A DNA stretch of 55,430 bases, taken from Promethearchaeota archaeon (GTDB lineage: Archaea > Asgardarchaeota > Lokiarchaeia > Sigynarchaeales > SOKP01). The stretch spans positions 1-55,430 of the forward strand of contig JAHPYY010000097.1 of assembly GCA_019058515.1 (NCBI GenBank), given 5' to 3'. Both the position numbers and the translations under genes were made by a program. This document shows, in pieces, positions 35,590 to 45,473 of this stretch. Under the pieces are notes generated by a model, which searched no databases, was not told the origin of the DNA, and worked only from the letters and a program-made list of their open reading frames with translations. Position 1 is the stretch's first letter; each line of letters begins with the position of its first letter.

Positions 35590-36492
35590 ATGTTAAATAT
35601 GGATGAAGATTCCGCATTATCACTAAGAAAATCATACGATAGCGGTATCAATATCACTGAAAAAGAAGCTCGTAAAATGCTTGGACAGTCCGAACTTATA
35701 AGAAAACTTTTAGATACGCCCATGAGGAGCCCAAATTTATTTGTAGGCGTTCGTGCCCTCGAGTGGAGACTTCTCGAACTCACGGAAATTCCCTATACAA
35801 GCTCTTTGGAAAAAGTACGGAGCTGGATTGACCTCCTCGTAGAAAAATCCTCTATGAAAGAAGGATTTTCCTTAGAAGGCACGATTGATCAATTACTCGC
35901 TTGCCACAATTCCATGGTAACTACCATCCTTATTAAGATGAACTACGACGATAAACAAAAAGTAGACGCTGGAATAGATTGGATACTAGAATATCAATCC
36001 GTTGAGCGAGGTAAAGAATACGCTTGGCCTGGAAAAGATTTATACACGAGATTTGGAGGATGTATGAAAAAGATACCATGTTTTTACAGCGTGGTGAAGT
36101 CAATGATTACACTTACGGAGTACAAGAAACGATATGGAAGTTCAGAGGAAATCGACGATAAGCTTGAACTAGGATTAGAGTATATTCTCAAACACAGAGT
36201 CTATAAAAAACTATCAAACGACAAACCCATCGAAGATTCTATTGTGTTAAATTTTTATCCATATCCATATCGACCGAATTGCATTGAGATACTATCCCTA
36301 CTTAAAACCAATAATTTGATGGAGGATGAGCGATGTCGTGATGCGATACAACTTTTGAACAGCAAGCAACGGTCTGACGGGTATTGGCAGGCAGATGTGT
36401 CTTACATGAAAAGCGCTTGGATTGACTTCGATCAAATTAAAAAACCAGGTCCATGGATAACTTACATAATAGAAAGTTTGGTTAAACATTAG
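35590..36492 (+). CDS. alpha/alpha-toroid (prenyltransferase/squalene cyclase-like) protein
   Basis: About 300 residues, all helical, with toroid-type repeats: GIDWILEYQSVER, LGLEYILKHRVYKK, and LLNSKQRSDGYWQADV near the end. No DxDD or QW catalytic set is evident, so it is probably not a true cyclase. Related archaeal proteins of unknown function exist. The ATG at 35590 is used; a TTG directly before and an ATG at 35599 are alternatives. Confidence is moderate for the fold and low for function. Confidence 0.6.
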   Translation: MLNMDEDSALSLRKSYDSGINITEKEARKMLGQSELIRKLLDTPMRSPNLFVGVRALEWRLLELTEIPYTSSLEKVRSWIDLLVEKSSMKEGFSLEGTIDQLLACHNSMVTTILIKMNYDDKQKVDAGIDWILEYQSVERGKEYAWPGKDLYTRFGGCMKKIPCFYSVVKSMITLTEYKKRYGSSEEIDDKLELGLEYILKHRVYKKLSNDKPIEDSIVLNFYPYPYRPNCIEILSLLKTNNLMEDERCRDAIQLLNSKQRSDGYWQADVSYMKSAWIDFDQIKKPGPWITYIIESLVKH

Positions 36493-36602
36493 ATAATGCC
36501 CTCTTTTCTTCCTATTTCTTTATGTAAAAATCAAATTCTTTGTAATTAATCGCTTTAAAAAGGAAGTAATCGTTTAAATTTGCGATGAACTTAACTTAGT
36601 TC

Positions 36603-38159
36603 ATGAAAGAGTATATACTAAAGAGAAAAAAACTAATTACTATAACATCTTTGGCTATCTGCATAGTTATTATAGTTTCATTTAGCTTAACTTTTGCGTT
36701 TATTGAGGCCACAAGATTTAAATCTCCTGTAACTGCTATTGATCCTGAAAATATGGGAGTAGAAGAGAGGTTAGAAGATTTTGAATACTTGTACAACTTT
36801 ATTGACCAAAACTGGCCGTATCATTGGGTTAAAGAGCGAATGCACGGATTTAACTGGCTTGATTTAAAAAGCGAGTTTGAAACCAAAATAACCAACGCAG
36901 AAAATAACGAGGATTTTCTCGTTGTAATCATGGAAGCTGTAGAAGCTCTACAAAATCGCCACACATGGGTTCAATCTCCTACTTATGTCAGAACTGAGTA
37001 TTTCCAATTTAACGATTGGTATCCGATGAATGTGGGATTTAACAAAGAGGTAGCTGAAGCCGCTAAATATTGGGTCTCTCTATATAACCAAGCATACGAA
37101 AGAAAGTATGGCGGAAAATTCGATGATCTCCAAATTGTTTACGATCGAGGAAACTATATAATTCTTGACGATTCTGGAGGTTCACACGATGTTTATGGAG
37201 AAAATTCAAAAATTACAAAAGTAAACGGGATTCTCATTGACGATGCAATAAAAACCATATATGAAAAAGACTACATCGACTGGGACTATAAGCGGGAAAA
37301 AGGTTATCTTTGGAGGATCGCTCCCTACGACTTTGGAGAAGACAGTGTGTTTTCCATTGAAATGTCTAATGGGCAGGAAATAAATGCAACATTTACTACA
37401 ATTGAAGAATATACCTCAGATGTTCCACAATCTTATCCTTTGGGCGTGTTCGAAGCGAAAAAATACCCTGAACTGAGCATCGGTTATACTTATTTTAGAA
37501 CATTCGATCCCTCTACAGTTCAACCGTATTCAGACGAAATTCTCGGCTTTTATCGCGTTTTTGAAGATTACGATTACTTAATTATCGATATTAGGGGCAA
37601 CACGGGAGGATCTTACTACTCATGGGAGGAATTCATCGTAAAACCGTTAATTCAAGAAGATACGATGCGGGAAATGTATTTAGCATATAGAACGGGAGAC
37701 TATATTCAGCAATTACATCAAGATTACTTGAAAGATTTTGAAACCGTTCCGAAAGACTATTTTGACTATCTTCCACCAGAAGTATACGGAGAAAGCTTTG
37801 AGGTATACAATTATTCATACACATATAATCCAACATATGAAGTCGATTTCAACGGAGAAATTATACTTCTTATTGATCCCGTAGTGTATTCCGCAGCGGA
37901 GGGATTTACCACATTCTGTAAACAGTCCGATTTTGCCACTGTATACGGAACTCCAAGCGGAGGAGACGGCATATGGCCCTTCCCACAGTTTTGCGTTCTT
38001 CCAAACAGTAAAATAGTCATTAATATGCCACCTGCGATGGGTTTAGATTCTACGGGCCACTCAAGCGAAGAATCAAGGACGCAACCCGATGTGTATTACG
38101 AAAGTGAGTTCGGAGATCGATGGGAGTTGATAAATTATGTTATTGACGACATCACTTAA
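36603..38159 (+). CDS. S41-family serine peptidase, membrane-anchored
   Basis: 518 residues. An N-terminal signal anchor (11-34) puts the enzyme outside. An ALQNRHTWV segment holds His120; a PDZ-like region follows (ITKVNGILIDDAI); then the peptidase core with IIDIRGNTGGSYYSW and PVVYSAAEGF, where Ser430 is the likely nucleophile and Glu433 follows. No lysine is seen at the CtpA position, so it is more like the tricorn/S41B type. Likely cleaves surface or exported proteins. Confidence 0.8.
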   Translation: MKEYILKRKKLITITSLAICIVIIVSFSLTFAFIEATRFKSPVTAIDPENMGVEERLEDFEYLYNFIDQNWPYHWVKERMHGFNWLDLKSEFETKITNAENNEDFLVVIMEAVEALQNRHTWVQSPTYVRTEYFQFNDWYPMNVGFNKEVAEAAKYWVSLYNQAYERKYGGKFDDLQIVYDRGNYIILDDSGGSHDVYGENSKITKVNGILIDDAIKTIYEKDYIDWDYKREKGYLWRIAPYDFGEDSVFSIEMSNGQEINATFTTIEEYTSDVPQSYPLGVFEAKKYPELSIGYTYFRTFDPSTVQPYSDEILGFYRVFEDYDYLIIDIRGNTGGSYYSWEEFIVKPLIQEDTMREMYLAYRTGDYIQQLHQDYLKDFETVPKDYFDYLPPEVYGESFEVYNYSYTYNPTYEVDFNGEIILLIDPVVYSAAEGFTTFCKQSDFATVYGTPSGGDGIWPFPQFCVLPNSKIVINMPPAMGLDSTGHSSEESRTQPDVYYESEFGDRWELINYVIDDIT

Positions 38160-38186
38160 GTAGTTTTTACTCCAATCTCTAAGAAA

Positions 38187-38200
38187 TTACAAATTTGTAA
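38187..38200. terminator. palindrome and T-tract after the peptidase gene
   Basis: TTACAAATTTGTAA followed by GACTGTTTTT, 28 bases after the stop. Confidence 0.35.
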
Positions 38201-38380
38201 GACTGTTTTTCACAAAAATTTCGCTGACCCATTTCACTTTAATTTTTGAAAAATAACAATTTTATTGTCGTTAAAATAATACACTCGTCCGATACAAATC
38301 GTTTCCAATTGTTATCGCATTCATTTTAGGATCTTTACCTTAATTTCATTTAATAGCATCCTGTTTTTCGATGTATCGGA

Positions 38381-38432
38381 GGTTGTTATCGACAACCAAA
38401 AGACAAGCAACAGAGGGATAGTGATATCCCTC
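38381..38432. promoter_or_regulatory. two tandem hairpins upstream of the SDR gene
   Basis: GGTTGT-5 nt-ACAACC (38381-38397) and GAGGGATA-GTGA-TATCCCTC (38413-38432, perfect 8-base-pair stem). They lie 68-119 bases before the SDR start, in a 340-base spacer that holds nothing else. They could be a leader structure or an operator. Confidence 0.4.
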
Positions 38433-38499
38433 TCCCTCTCTATAGCAAAACCTTTTTACATTCCTATTACATTAGTATTTAATCTGTGGTGATTATTCA

Positions 38500-39399
38500 A
38501 TGAAAGAATTAGCTAATAAAAACTGTTTCATCACTGGCGCCGCTAACGGGATAGGAAGCGCCTTCGCGTTAGGTTTGGCCAACGAGGGTATGAATTTATA
38601 TCTGACGGATATAGATATGGAAAACCTAGCAAAAGTCAAACAGGATGTAGAGGAGATTGGGGTAAATGTCTACACGGGAAAGTGTGATGTTTCGAAAATA
38701 GGTGATTTTGAGAGAGCAAAAGACGAATTTTACTCGAAATTTGACCAGCTAGATTTGCTCATTAACAATGCCGGGATTGTAATCGGGGGAAGTTTCTTGG
38801 AAATTACGCTTGAAGATTGGAAGGAAGTCTTGGATATTAATCTTTGGTCTATTATTCATTCTCTTAATGCGTTTTTGCCGAAAATGTTAGAGCAAAGACA
38901 AGGTCACATCGTTAATGTAGCTTCAGCAGCTGGCTTAGTTGGCCTTTCGGAGCCGTTACCTTATGTCACCTCGAAATTCGCAGTAGTTGGACTCTCGGAG
39001 GCACTATTTAGCCAACTTAGTACTTATGGCATCAATGTTTCTGTGGTCACTCCGCTTTATGTAAGAACTACCATTTTTGATAAAGCGAAGGTGAAGTTAT
39101 CAGAAGAAATGGTTAAAGATGTAGGGAGGGAAAAATGCGAAGAAATTTCTCGAGATCTACTACGCAACATGAAAAGTAAAGCCACGCGACCCGAAAGAGC
39201 GGTGAGGAAGTACATTAAAGGCATTAAAGAAGAAAGATTATACATATACGACTCTCCAGCAGCTCTTGCGCTTTTAACATTAAAAGGCCGCGATCCCCAA
39301 CAATTTGAAAAATTCTTAAAGCTAAGCATGGCACAAGCTGTGAAGCAACAGAGGGAGCACTTCAAGAAATTCGGTGTAGATATCGAAAAATACATGTAA
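38500..39399 (+). CDS. short-chain dehydrogenase/reductase
   Basis: 299 residues. TGAANGIG (13-20) binds NAD(P), with Asp37 in LTDIDM favouring NAD; NNAG is present; the catalytic residues are in VASAAG (Ser) and YVTSK (Tyr-Lys). The C-terminal 90 residues extend beyond a classical SDR. Substrate unknown. GGTGAT ribosome site 10 bases before the ATG. Confidence 0.88.
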   Translation: MKELANKNCFITGAANGIGSAFALGLANEGMNLYLTDIDMENLAKVKQDVEEIGVNVYTGKCDVSKIGDFERAKDEFYSKFDQLDLLINNAGIVIGGSFLEITLEDWKEVLDINLWSIIHSLNAFLPKMLEQRQGHIVNVASAAGLVGLSEPLPYVTSKFAVVGLSEALFSQLSTYGINVSVVTPLYVRTTIFDKAKVKLSEEMVKDVGREKCEEISRDLLRNMKSKATRPERAVRKYIKGIKEERLYIYDSPAALALLTLKGRDPQQFEKFLKLSMAQAVKQQREHFKKFGVDIEKYM

Positions 39400-39571
39400 G
39401 AGTTCCTAAAAAAAGAGAATAACTTGCTTTAAAGGTTTTTTTGAAGTTATGTGAAGAGTTTAGAGGATCTATGAATAAAATTAGACTGATAGGAATAAGT
39501 TTAGCAAGGTTAGAAAAAATCCAAAAGTGATTGAGAAAAAAATTTTAAACTCTATAAAATAGTCACACATA

Positions 39572-40513
39572 TTAGGACCTTATTATTTTTCTTTTTCGTG
39601 CTTTAACCATCTCCATTGAAAGATGAAAATAACTTCTATTAAGTTTTATTGAAATTGGTTTAGAATAATACTTAGGATCAATATATCCAGGTATGATCAT
39701 TGGAGAAATTTTTGGTAAGGATAGTTTACTTCTTTTCCGATATGATATCTTTATAGCACCATTCGGACAGGTTCGAACACAAGTGGCACAAAACATACAT
39801 CGATTAGGTTTTATTGGATCGGTAGAATTACTTATATTTATCGCAGCCATTGGACATACTCGTTCACACATGCCACATTTATTACAGTTTTTTGCATCAT
39901 ATTTAATTAATCCTGCTGAAAAAGATCGTCCACTTAAAAAATATTGATAAACATACTTTGTTAAGAATGAAAAACGAAACCTTCCAAGACGTAAATCTAT
40001 AAATTTATTTTTTCCAGTTCGAAGTCTTTCTGATAGTAAGAGTCCAAAGGAATAACAATTGTTAAGTATTTCGGGAGCCCACCCAACAGGATAATATTTA
40101 TTCTTAAAAAAGGGTTCAAGCGTAGGGGTTGGTACTTCCAATACACCTAATGGAACATAATTTTTTTTGCTTAAAAGGTCCATTGCAAGACCTGCAGAAT
40201 TACATGGCATCCCCCCACTCGTATCGATAACAAAAACTGGCATGGAATGTTTAGCAATAGGTAGTTGTTGCAACCAGATCATAATAATACGAGGCACCAT
40301 AAACTCATAAACTGGAAAGGCTAGTCCAATAGCCGGATATGTCTTATTTTTTTCAGGAAATGGAAAATTCTTGACAGTTTTTATTTTAATAAGCTCGATT
40401 TGAACATTTTTATCTTGAAATCCACATTGGACCAATTCAGAACAATACTTGGTATTTCCCGAAGCAGAAAAGTAATATAATGGGATCTTTTCTTGGAACA
40501 GCATTTTATTCAT
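39572..40513 (-). CDS. EFR1-type flavodoxin-ferredoxin protein
   Basis: 313 residues. The N-terminal flavodoxin-like domain starts PLYYFSASGNTKYCSEL, the FMN phosphate loop. Two [4Fe-4S] clusters follow: CNKCGMCERVCP (about 210-221) and CMFCATCVRTCP. A basic tail ends the chain. The EFR1 family is thought to be an electron carrier or reductase. It is divergent from a GbsR/MarR-like regulator gene, which may control it. Confidence 0.82.
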   Translation of the reverse strand: MNKMLFQEKIPLYYFSASGNTKYCSELVQCGFQDKNVQIELIKIKTVKNFPFPEKNKTYPAIGLAFPVYEFMVPRIIMIWLQQLPIAKHSMPVFVIDTSGGMPCNSAGLAMDLLSKKNYVPLGVLEVPTPTLEPFFKNKYYPVGWAPEILNNCYSFGLLLSERLRTGKNKFIDLRLGRFRFSFLTKYVYQYFLSGRSFSAGLIKYDAKNCNKCGMCERVCPMAAINISNSTDPIKPNRCMFCATCVRTCPNGAIKISYRKRSKLSLPKISPMIIPGYIDPKYYSKPISIKLNRSYFHLSMEMVKARKRKIIRS

Positions 40514-40635
40514 TAAATCGTAAGTTATAAAGAATAATAATAAATAAAATATATATTAGAATTTCGCTTTTTTGAAATCAAAAGTTTGAAATCTTTAAAT
40601 TATTAGAGATATTAGTAATTATAAGATGATGAATT

Positions 40636-41139
40636 ATGATCGATGATTTCCGACGAAAATTTTTAGAAATAATTGGGTTGACCTATCAAGAATATGGATT
40701 TCCCCCCATTTGTGGTTGGATTGAGGCTCTTTTGGGATTTAAGAAAAGGGGATTGTCGCAAGTAGAAATCTCTTATTTATTATCTAAAATAATGGATAAT
40801 GATAATGTAGGAACTTCAGTTTCATCGGTAAACAGAGCTTTAAAGATTTTAATTCCTTATGGTTCGATAATCAGAAAAGGTAAGGCAAAAGAAGGGTATC
40901 ATTATGAGTTAAACGCAAATCCAGAGTTTTTTGACATGTTCGTTCAAACTTTTATTAATGTTAACAAGAGAACGTTGCGATCATTAAAGAAATTACAAAA
41001 AGATTCTTCAAAAATAGAAGACACCAATTTAATTGAAGCTATTGAAAACGAAATTGTTTACATGAAATACATGGATGATTACCTGAGAGAAAGTAAGAAG
41101 ATTTTAAACACTTTAAAAAAAAAATATTTTATAGGCTGA
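40636..41139 (+). CDS. GbsR/MarR-like winged-helix regulator
   Basis: 167 residues. Winged helix about 10-95: a GFPPICGWIEALLGF segment typical of GbsR-type proteins, LSQVEISYLL, recognition helix TSVSSVNRALKIL and a wing with YHYELN. The C-terminal half is a long helical dimerisation arm. Likely represses or activates the divergent EFR1 gene; the effector is unknown. Confidence 0.7.
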   Translation: MIDDFRRKFLEIIGLTYQEYGFPPICGWIEALLGFKKRGLSQVEISYLLSKIMDNDNVGTSVSSVNRALKILIPYGSIIRKGKAKEGYHYELNANPEFFDMFVQTFINVNKRTLRSLKKLQKDSSKIEDTNLIEAIENEIVYMKYMDDYLRESKKILNTLKKKYFIG

Positions 41140-41344
41140 CAGTCTAATTAAATTCTTTCCTAAAAGTTAATATAATTCTGTTTCACAATATTAATGAAGA
41201 TTTCATTTTATTAATAGACGAAAAATATATGTAGCCTGTTCTGTATAAAGTTCACTCAAGTTCACAAATTTCATCTATTTATGTTGAAAAAACTAGTTAA
41301 TTTACAATATAATTAATAAAAATTAAATTTTAAGCTGAAAAAGT

Positions 41345-41896
41345 ATGGATAAACATGAAATTGAAGGAAATCTCCTGAGCCCCCTGCCAATAATTTTAGT
41401 AGGAGCTAACGTTAACGACAAACCAAACTACTTGGTAATCGGATACAGCTGTCCTTTTGATTTTGGAAAATACATATTCTTTAGCATGTCAAAAACGCGT
41501 TACACCTCAATTGGAATACACGAAACCATGGTCTTTAGCGTTAGCATTCCTTCGGAAGATCTCGTGGAAAAAACTAATATTTGTGGAAGTAAGTCGGGTC
41601 GAGATATTGACAAAAGTGCTCTTTTCAATAATTTTTACGGCGAATTAAAAATAGCTCCTATGATAGAGGAATGTCCCATAAATATGGAATGTAAGGTACA
41701 TCAAATTCTCGATTACGACCGCAACGAAGGAATTATAGGCGAAGTTGTGAAATCATATGTGAACTCTAAATGTGCGATAGGTGAAGAAGGGAAAGGTAAA
41801 CTGGATTGGAGGGAGATACACCCTATTATTTGGACTACTGGTGGTGATTTTAACTATTATTCGTTAGGTAAGCGGTTAGAAACACCTGTTGCTTGA
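41345..41896 (+). CDS. flavin reductase-like (FMN-binding split barrel) protein
   Basis: 183 residues of the flavin reductase/flavoredoxin family: VGANVNDKPNYLVIGYSC, then FFSMSKTRYTSIGI, then MVFSVSIPSEDLVEKT. Many members carry electrons between Fe-S proteins and FMN. It stands near the EFR1 protein, and the two could share redox chemistry. ATG start. Confidence 0.8.
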   Translation: MDKHEIEGNLLSPLPIILVGANVNDKPNYLVIGYSCPFDFGKYIFFSMSKTRYTSIGIHETMVFSVSIPSEDLVEKTNICGSKSGRDIDKSALFNNFYGELKIAPMIEECPINMECKVHQILDYDRNEGIIGEVVKSYVNSKCAIGEEGKGKLDWREIHPIIWTTGGDFNYYSLGKRLETPVA

Positions 41897-41958
41897 GGTT
41901 AATTTCTACCCTGTAAATATAATTGCAAACACTACCATAAGGATGTTAAATTGTTCTA

Positions 41959-42277
41959 TTGAAAATGATTGAAAGAGTAAGTGTCCACGTAATAATATTT
42001 ACTAGAATTCCCGAGCTTAAACTATTGCTTTTAAAGAGGGCGCCACCATATAAAGCAAATCTACGATTTAGACTATGCTTACACGTTTCAAGCTCCAATA
42101 AGCCGAAAATGGATGAGGGATATATGTTTTGCTGTAGAAATAGAAAAAGTAGTTAATGTTAGATTAAGTGATGAACACGTTGAATACAAATGGTGCACCG
42201 AAAAGGAGGTAAAACAAATGTTAGAATGGAAGCACCAATTAATAACGCTTGATAAATTACTAAAAATAATAAAGTAG
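41959..42277 (+). pseudogene. Nudix hydrolase lacking the Nudix box
   Basis: The N-terminus (MIERVSVHVIIFTRIPELKL, then KRAPPYK) is Nudix-like and runs into another frame that gives the C-terminal half (YTFQAPISRKWMRDICFAVE, then EYKWCTEKEVKQML). The GX5EX7REUXEEXGU catalytic segment, about 50-60 codons, is absent. Deletion and frameshift have destroyed the enzyme. Confidence 0.65.
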
Positions 42278-42369
42278 ACTTATTTTTGATTTCAAACCAT
42301 CTATAAGGTTAAAGAGGCCAATTACTTAATAAAATTTAATTAACTAATGAAACCGGAAAGAATGAAAAT

Positions 42370-43134
42370 ATGAATTCCGTGGAACGCATTTTTAACGAGT
42401 TATGCGAGATTGCAAAAGAGAGGCCAGATGTTATAGCCCTTTTTCTCGGAGGTTCTCGAGGTAAAAATATAGCTGGACCAAACTCCGATTATGATGTGTA
42501 TATAATCGTCAAGGACGAATTCGTCGAACGATACAGGGAAATGTATCTAAAGGACAAATATAAGGGACTTGATTTAATGGTGTTTTCTTTAAGCGAATTT
42601 GAGAATTATGGGCAAATGGGTACACGGGAAGAATACGTAAGATATACATTTGCTCATGTAGACGCTATAATCGATAAAAATAATAAGATTCAGAAATTAT
42701 TGGAAGAAAAATCAAGAATTCCGAAAGCAAGTTTATCTAAATTTATCTCCTCTACCCTGGACGAATATATCAACTTTTTTTATCGTTCTTTAAAATGCTT
42801 TCGGGATGCTAACGAATTAGCCGCTCGGATTGAAGCTGCAGGGTCGATCATGCCCCTTCTTAAAGCAATATTTACGATTCACAACGGTAGGCTAATGCCT
42901 TATCCAAAATACCTTAGATGGGAACTCGAAACTTTTCCCCTTAATAAGATTCCTTTTTCTTCCAAAAAAATCCTCGATTATGTGCAAAAAATACTTGATA
43001 CCGCAGATTATAGAATCCAAATCAAGGTTTTAAAGGTTCTTGAGGAGGTTTTAAGAAAAGAGGGGTATGGATATGTGTTTGACAGCTGGGGAGACGAGTT
43101 TATCTGGATGAAGAATTTCCAATTAGAAGGTTAA
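42370..43134 (+). CDS. nucleotidyltransferase-fold protein
   Basis: 254 residues. LGGSRGKN (26-33) and SDYDVYIIV (38-46) give the GS-x-D-x-D motif of DNA polymerase beta-type nucleotidyltransferases, and a later LDLMVF provides the third acid. The C-terminal 130 residues are helical and may bind substrate (LKAIFTIHNGRLMPYPKYLR). Members transfer NMP to proteins, antibiotics or RNA; the target is unknown. Not next to a HEPN gene. Confidence 0.75.
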   Translation: MNSVERIFNELCEIAKERPDVIALFLGGSRGKNIAGPNSDYDVYIIVKDEFVERYREMYLKDKYKGLDLMVFSLSEFENYGQMGTREEYVRYTFAHVDAIIDKNNKIQKLLEEKSRIPKASLSKFISSTLDEYINFFYRSLKCFRDANELAARIEAAGSIMPLLKAIFTIHNGRLMPYPKYLRWELETFPLNKIPFSSKKILDYVQKILDTADYRIQIKVLKVLEEVLRKEGYGYVFDSWGDEFIWMKNFQLEG

Positions 43135-43165
43135 GTTAAATAGGTTCCATTTTTTTAAAATTACT

Positions 43166-45181
43166 TTATCGAATCTTGAACCATCTATCAATATTATATA
43201 TTTTGGTCTTCGCAGTGCGAATATTCAGCTTCGTTTGGTAAAATCTTTTCCAAAGACCGACGATAATTAATCCTATTGCAGTAATTAAGATCAAGTACCA
43301 TCCAATTGTTAGATCAATCGAAGGAAACTCGCTAAACGCTCCCGAACCTCCAATTAACCCATTAATGATTACATATAACAGATACAGATAAATGAAATAG
43401 ACGAATTGAATACCACTTGCGATCAGTGGTTTGAATACGCTTAGATAAAAACTTAACACGAGTATTATTAAAAATATTACCGTTAAAAAGGGAGCGACGA
43501 CTCCAAAAATGTCTTTCCAAGTATAAAGGTCTTTAAATAAGTGTACTGTCGACCATGTCATTCCGCTACTCCCAAACCCCACTAGCGGTAGAGTTAGAGA
43601 TAAGAAGAACACGCCATATAAAATACTTAGAGCAAAAAGTTCTAAGATCAAGTAAGTTCTTGCCTTAGGTTTATCTGTTTCGTTGACTTTTGCGACGGTT
43701 TTGTTGTACCTTCTCCAAAACAGAATAATTAACGGCACTATTACCGCTAATATGAATAGAATCCATGTAACAATTGAGAAGTTATTATTAAGGTTATCCA
43801 CCTCGTATAATTGCGAACTAAACCACACTCCCTCGTATACTTCTAAGTTGACTATAATGTAATAGTCAACACGGGATGTAAATAACCCTGGTTCAATTAT
43901 TCCCCACCAAGTATTCTCGCCTGCAAATTTTTCTAGTTCAACAAGCTCCCAACAACTACCTACAATGTTCAAATACTTGTACGCGACTTGTACAGACTGA
44001 ATAGACGCTTCTGAGGATATCGAACATTCAACTATCAAATCGTCTCCCCTTATGGTATCCATTTTATAGTGAAACACATTATCTATTGTTGGAGGAGGGG
44101 GACCATCAAATACTATATAATCGATAAAGTACATCGTAGTAGCTTCGAAATTGTACAATCCGTGGTGCCCGTCTGGAAATACCTGGAGGAATTTGTTAGA
44201 GTGAGGAACTGATTCGTAAGTGGGATTAATCGAACTACGAGGAAAAAACTCGTCTGTAGTGCCAATTTGCCACATTATGGGAGGAATTAGATCAGATTTT
44301 AGATAATATATAGCATCTATTCGCAGATTTTGATCTTCCCAGAACGATTCGGGCATGGTATCTTTATTTCTATTCCACACCCAGTAGAATAATGATGTTT
44401 GGTCTTGTTTGACACTTTCAATATCTCCCGTGGCCTTGTGCGGTAATACCCCAGCAATGCGATCTCCACATATCCCCGCAAGCCACATCGAGTTTAATGC
44501 GCCATATGAGCTCCCAGTAACCATAATTTGCGATTTATTTACCGACGGGAGCGACTCTAACACTCGTAGCCCCTGGATAGCTCCGCACAGCGTCAGATAA
44601 TTGTGCGAACTCTTATTGTAATCATCTTCGAATAGAAAATTGGAGGGCGAGGGCAAAGCACCTTCAGATTGACCGTGTCCGGGATGGGAATGACATAATA
44701 CTACGAATCCTTTTTCGAGGTAAATTTGGGCGAACACAAATGAATCGATTGCTCTGTCTCCCAATCCATGCATACATAAGCAAGCGGGATAACTCTCTCT
44801 TACTGTATTAGGATATAGAAGGTATCCGTGAAGCTTTAAGGTTGCTGAACTTGAGCTAACCCAGTTCGGAGATTCAAAAGTTATTTCTCTTGTTTTGTAA
44901 GTAGTGGTATTTGAATTATCTTTAGTTCCAATTCCAATATTATATTCATCGCTTATTACAATATTTAATGGAGTACTGTTAACTCTATTAATTTCGCTTT
45001 TCCAAAACTCCAAAATATCGAACGAGTCGTTTTGCGATTGTTGAAGACTATAGGAATTATCTATTTGATCATTATTGTTAATTAGAAGTAAGACTGAGCT
45101 TAAATAAGGTAAAATTACGCTTATAATAAGTACAAATGATACGATTTTCATGAAACCAGATTTAATTTTGTTGGAAATCAT
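43166..45181 (-). CDS. secreted alpha/beta hydrolase with C-terminal membrane helices
   Basis: 671 residues. N-terminal signal/anchor (10-34). An alpha/beta hydrolase domain (about 95-360) has the oxyanion segment CMHGLGD (136-142), the nucleophile in GSSYG (Ser225), Asp in TTDEFFP and His in DGHHG. A beta domain (about 375-465) follows, then five membrane spans (about 472-655). The hydrolase therefore faces outside. Related to prolyl oligopeptidase/acetyl-xylan-esterase-like families; substrate unknown. Confidence 0.78.
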   Translation of the reverse strand: MISNKIKSGFMKIVSFVLIISVILPYLSSVLLLINNNDQIDNSYSLQQSQNDSFDILEFWKSEINRVNSTPLNIVISDEYNIGIGTKDNSNTTTYKTREITFESPNWVSSSSATLKLHGYLLYPNTVRESYPACLCMHGLGDRAIDSFVFAQIYLEKGFVVLCHSHPGHGQSEGALPSPSNFLFEDDYNKSSHNYLTLCGAIQGLRVLESLPSVNKSQIMVTGSSYGALNSMWLAGICGDRIAGVLPHKATGDIESVKQDQTSLFYWVWNRNKDTMPESFWEDQNLRIDAIYYLKSDLIPPIMWQIGTTDEFFPRSSINPTYESVPHSNKFLQVFPDGHHGLYNFEATTMYFIDYIVFDGPPPPTIDNVFHYKMDTIRGDDLIVECSISSEASIQSVQVAYKYLNIVGSCWELVELEKFAGENTWWGIIEPGLFTSRVDYYIIVNLEVYEGVWFSSQLYEVDNLNNNFSIVTWILFILAVIVPLIILFWRRYNKTVAKVNETDKPKARTYLILELFALSILYGVFFLSLTLPLVGFGSSGMTWSTVHLFKDLYTWKDIFGVVAPFLTVIFLIILVLSFYLSVFKPLIASGIQFVYFIYLYLLYVIINGLIGGSGAFSEFPSIDLTIGWYLILITAIGLIIVGLWKRFYQTKLNIRTAKTKIYNIDRWFKIR

Positions 45182-45473
45182 AAAATTAACTTTTTATTTT
45201 TTGAATTTGGACCTTAATAATAATAAGATGTAACTATAAAGGATGTATTTAAGATTTTGATTCGTTTAAGTGATAAGTCTTTTTCATTTTAATTATTTAT
45301 ATTTGATTCAAAATCCCAACTAAAGTTCAACATAAGTTCAGTAGTAACAACTATTTAAATTTAAAATTCTATTTATACTTATAGAATAAGGTTAAATAGT
45401 TATATAACTAGCAATTCAAAAAGTTCAACTGAATTAATTGGACTTGAATTAATAAATTTTAAAACTGATTAAT
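45182..45473. promoter_or_regulatory. divergent promoter region
   Basis: About 290 A/T-rich bases between two outward genes. GTTCAACTGAATT-like half-sites occur several times (45315-45340, 45420-45440). No gene. Confidence 0.3.

Noticed and set aside
39760..39785. GGTTCGAAC as a tRNA T-loop
   Set aside because: It lies inside the ferredoxin cysteine motif of the EFR1 gene, and no acceptor or anticodon arms surround it.
41240..41275. Repeated AAGTTCAC near the flavin reductase gene as a fourth copy of the 19-bp repeat
   Set aside because: Only seven or eight bases match and the T/G-rich flank is absent.
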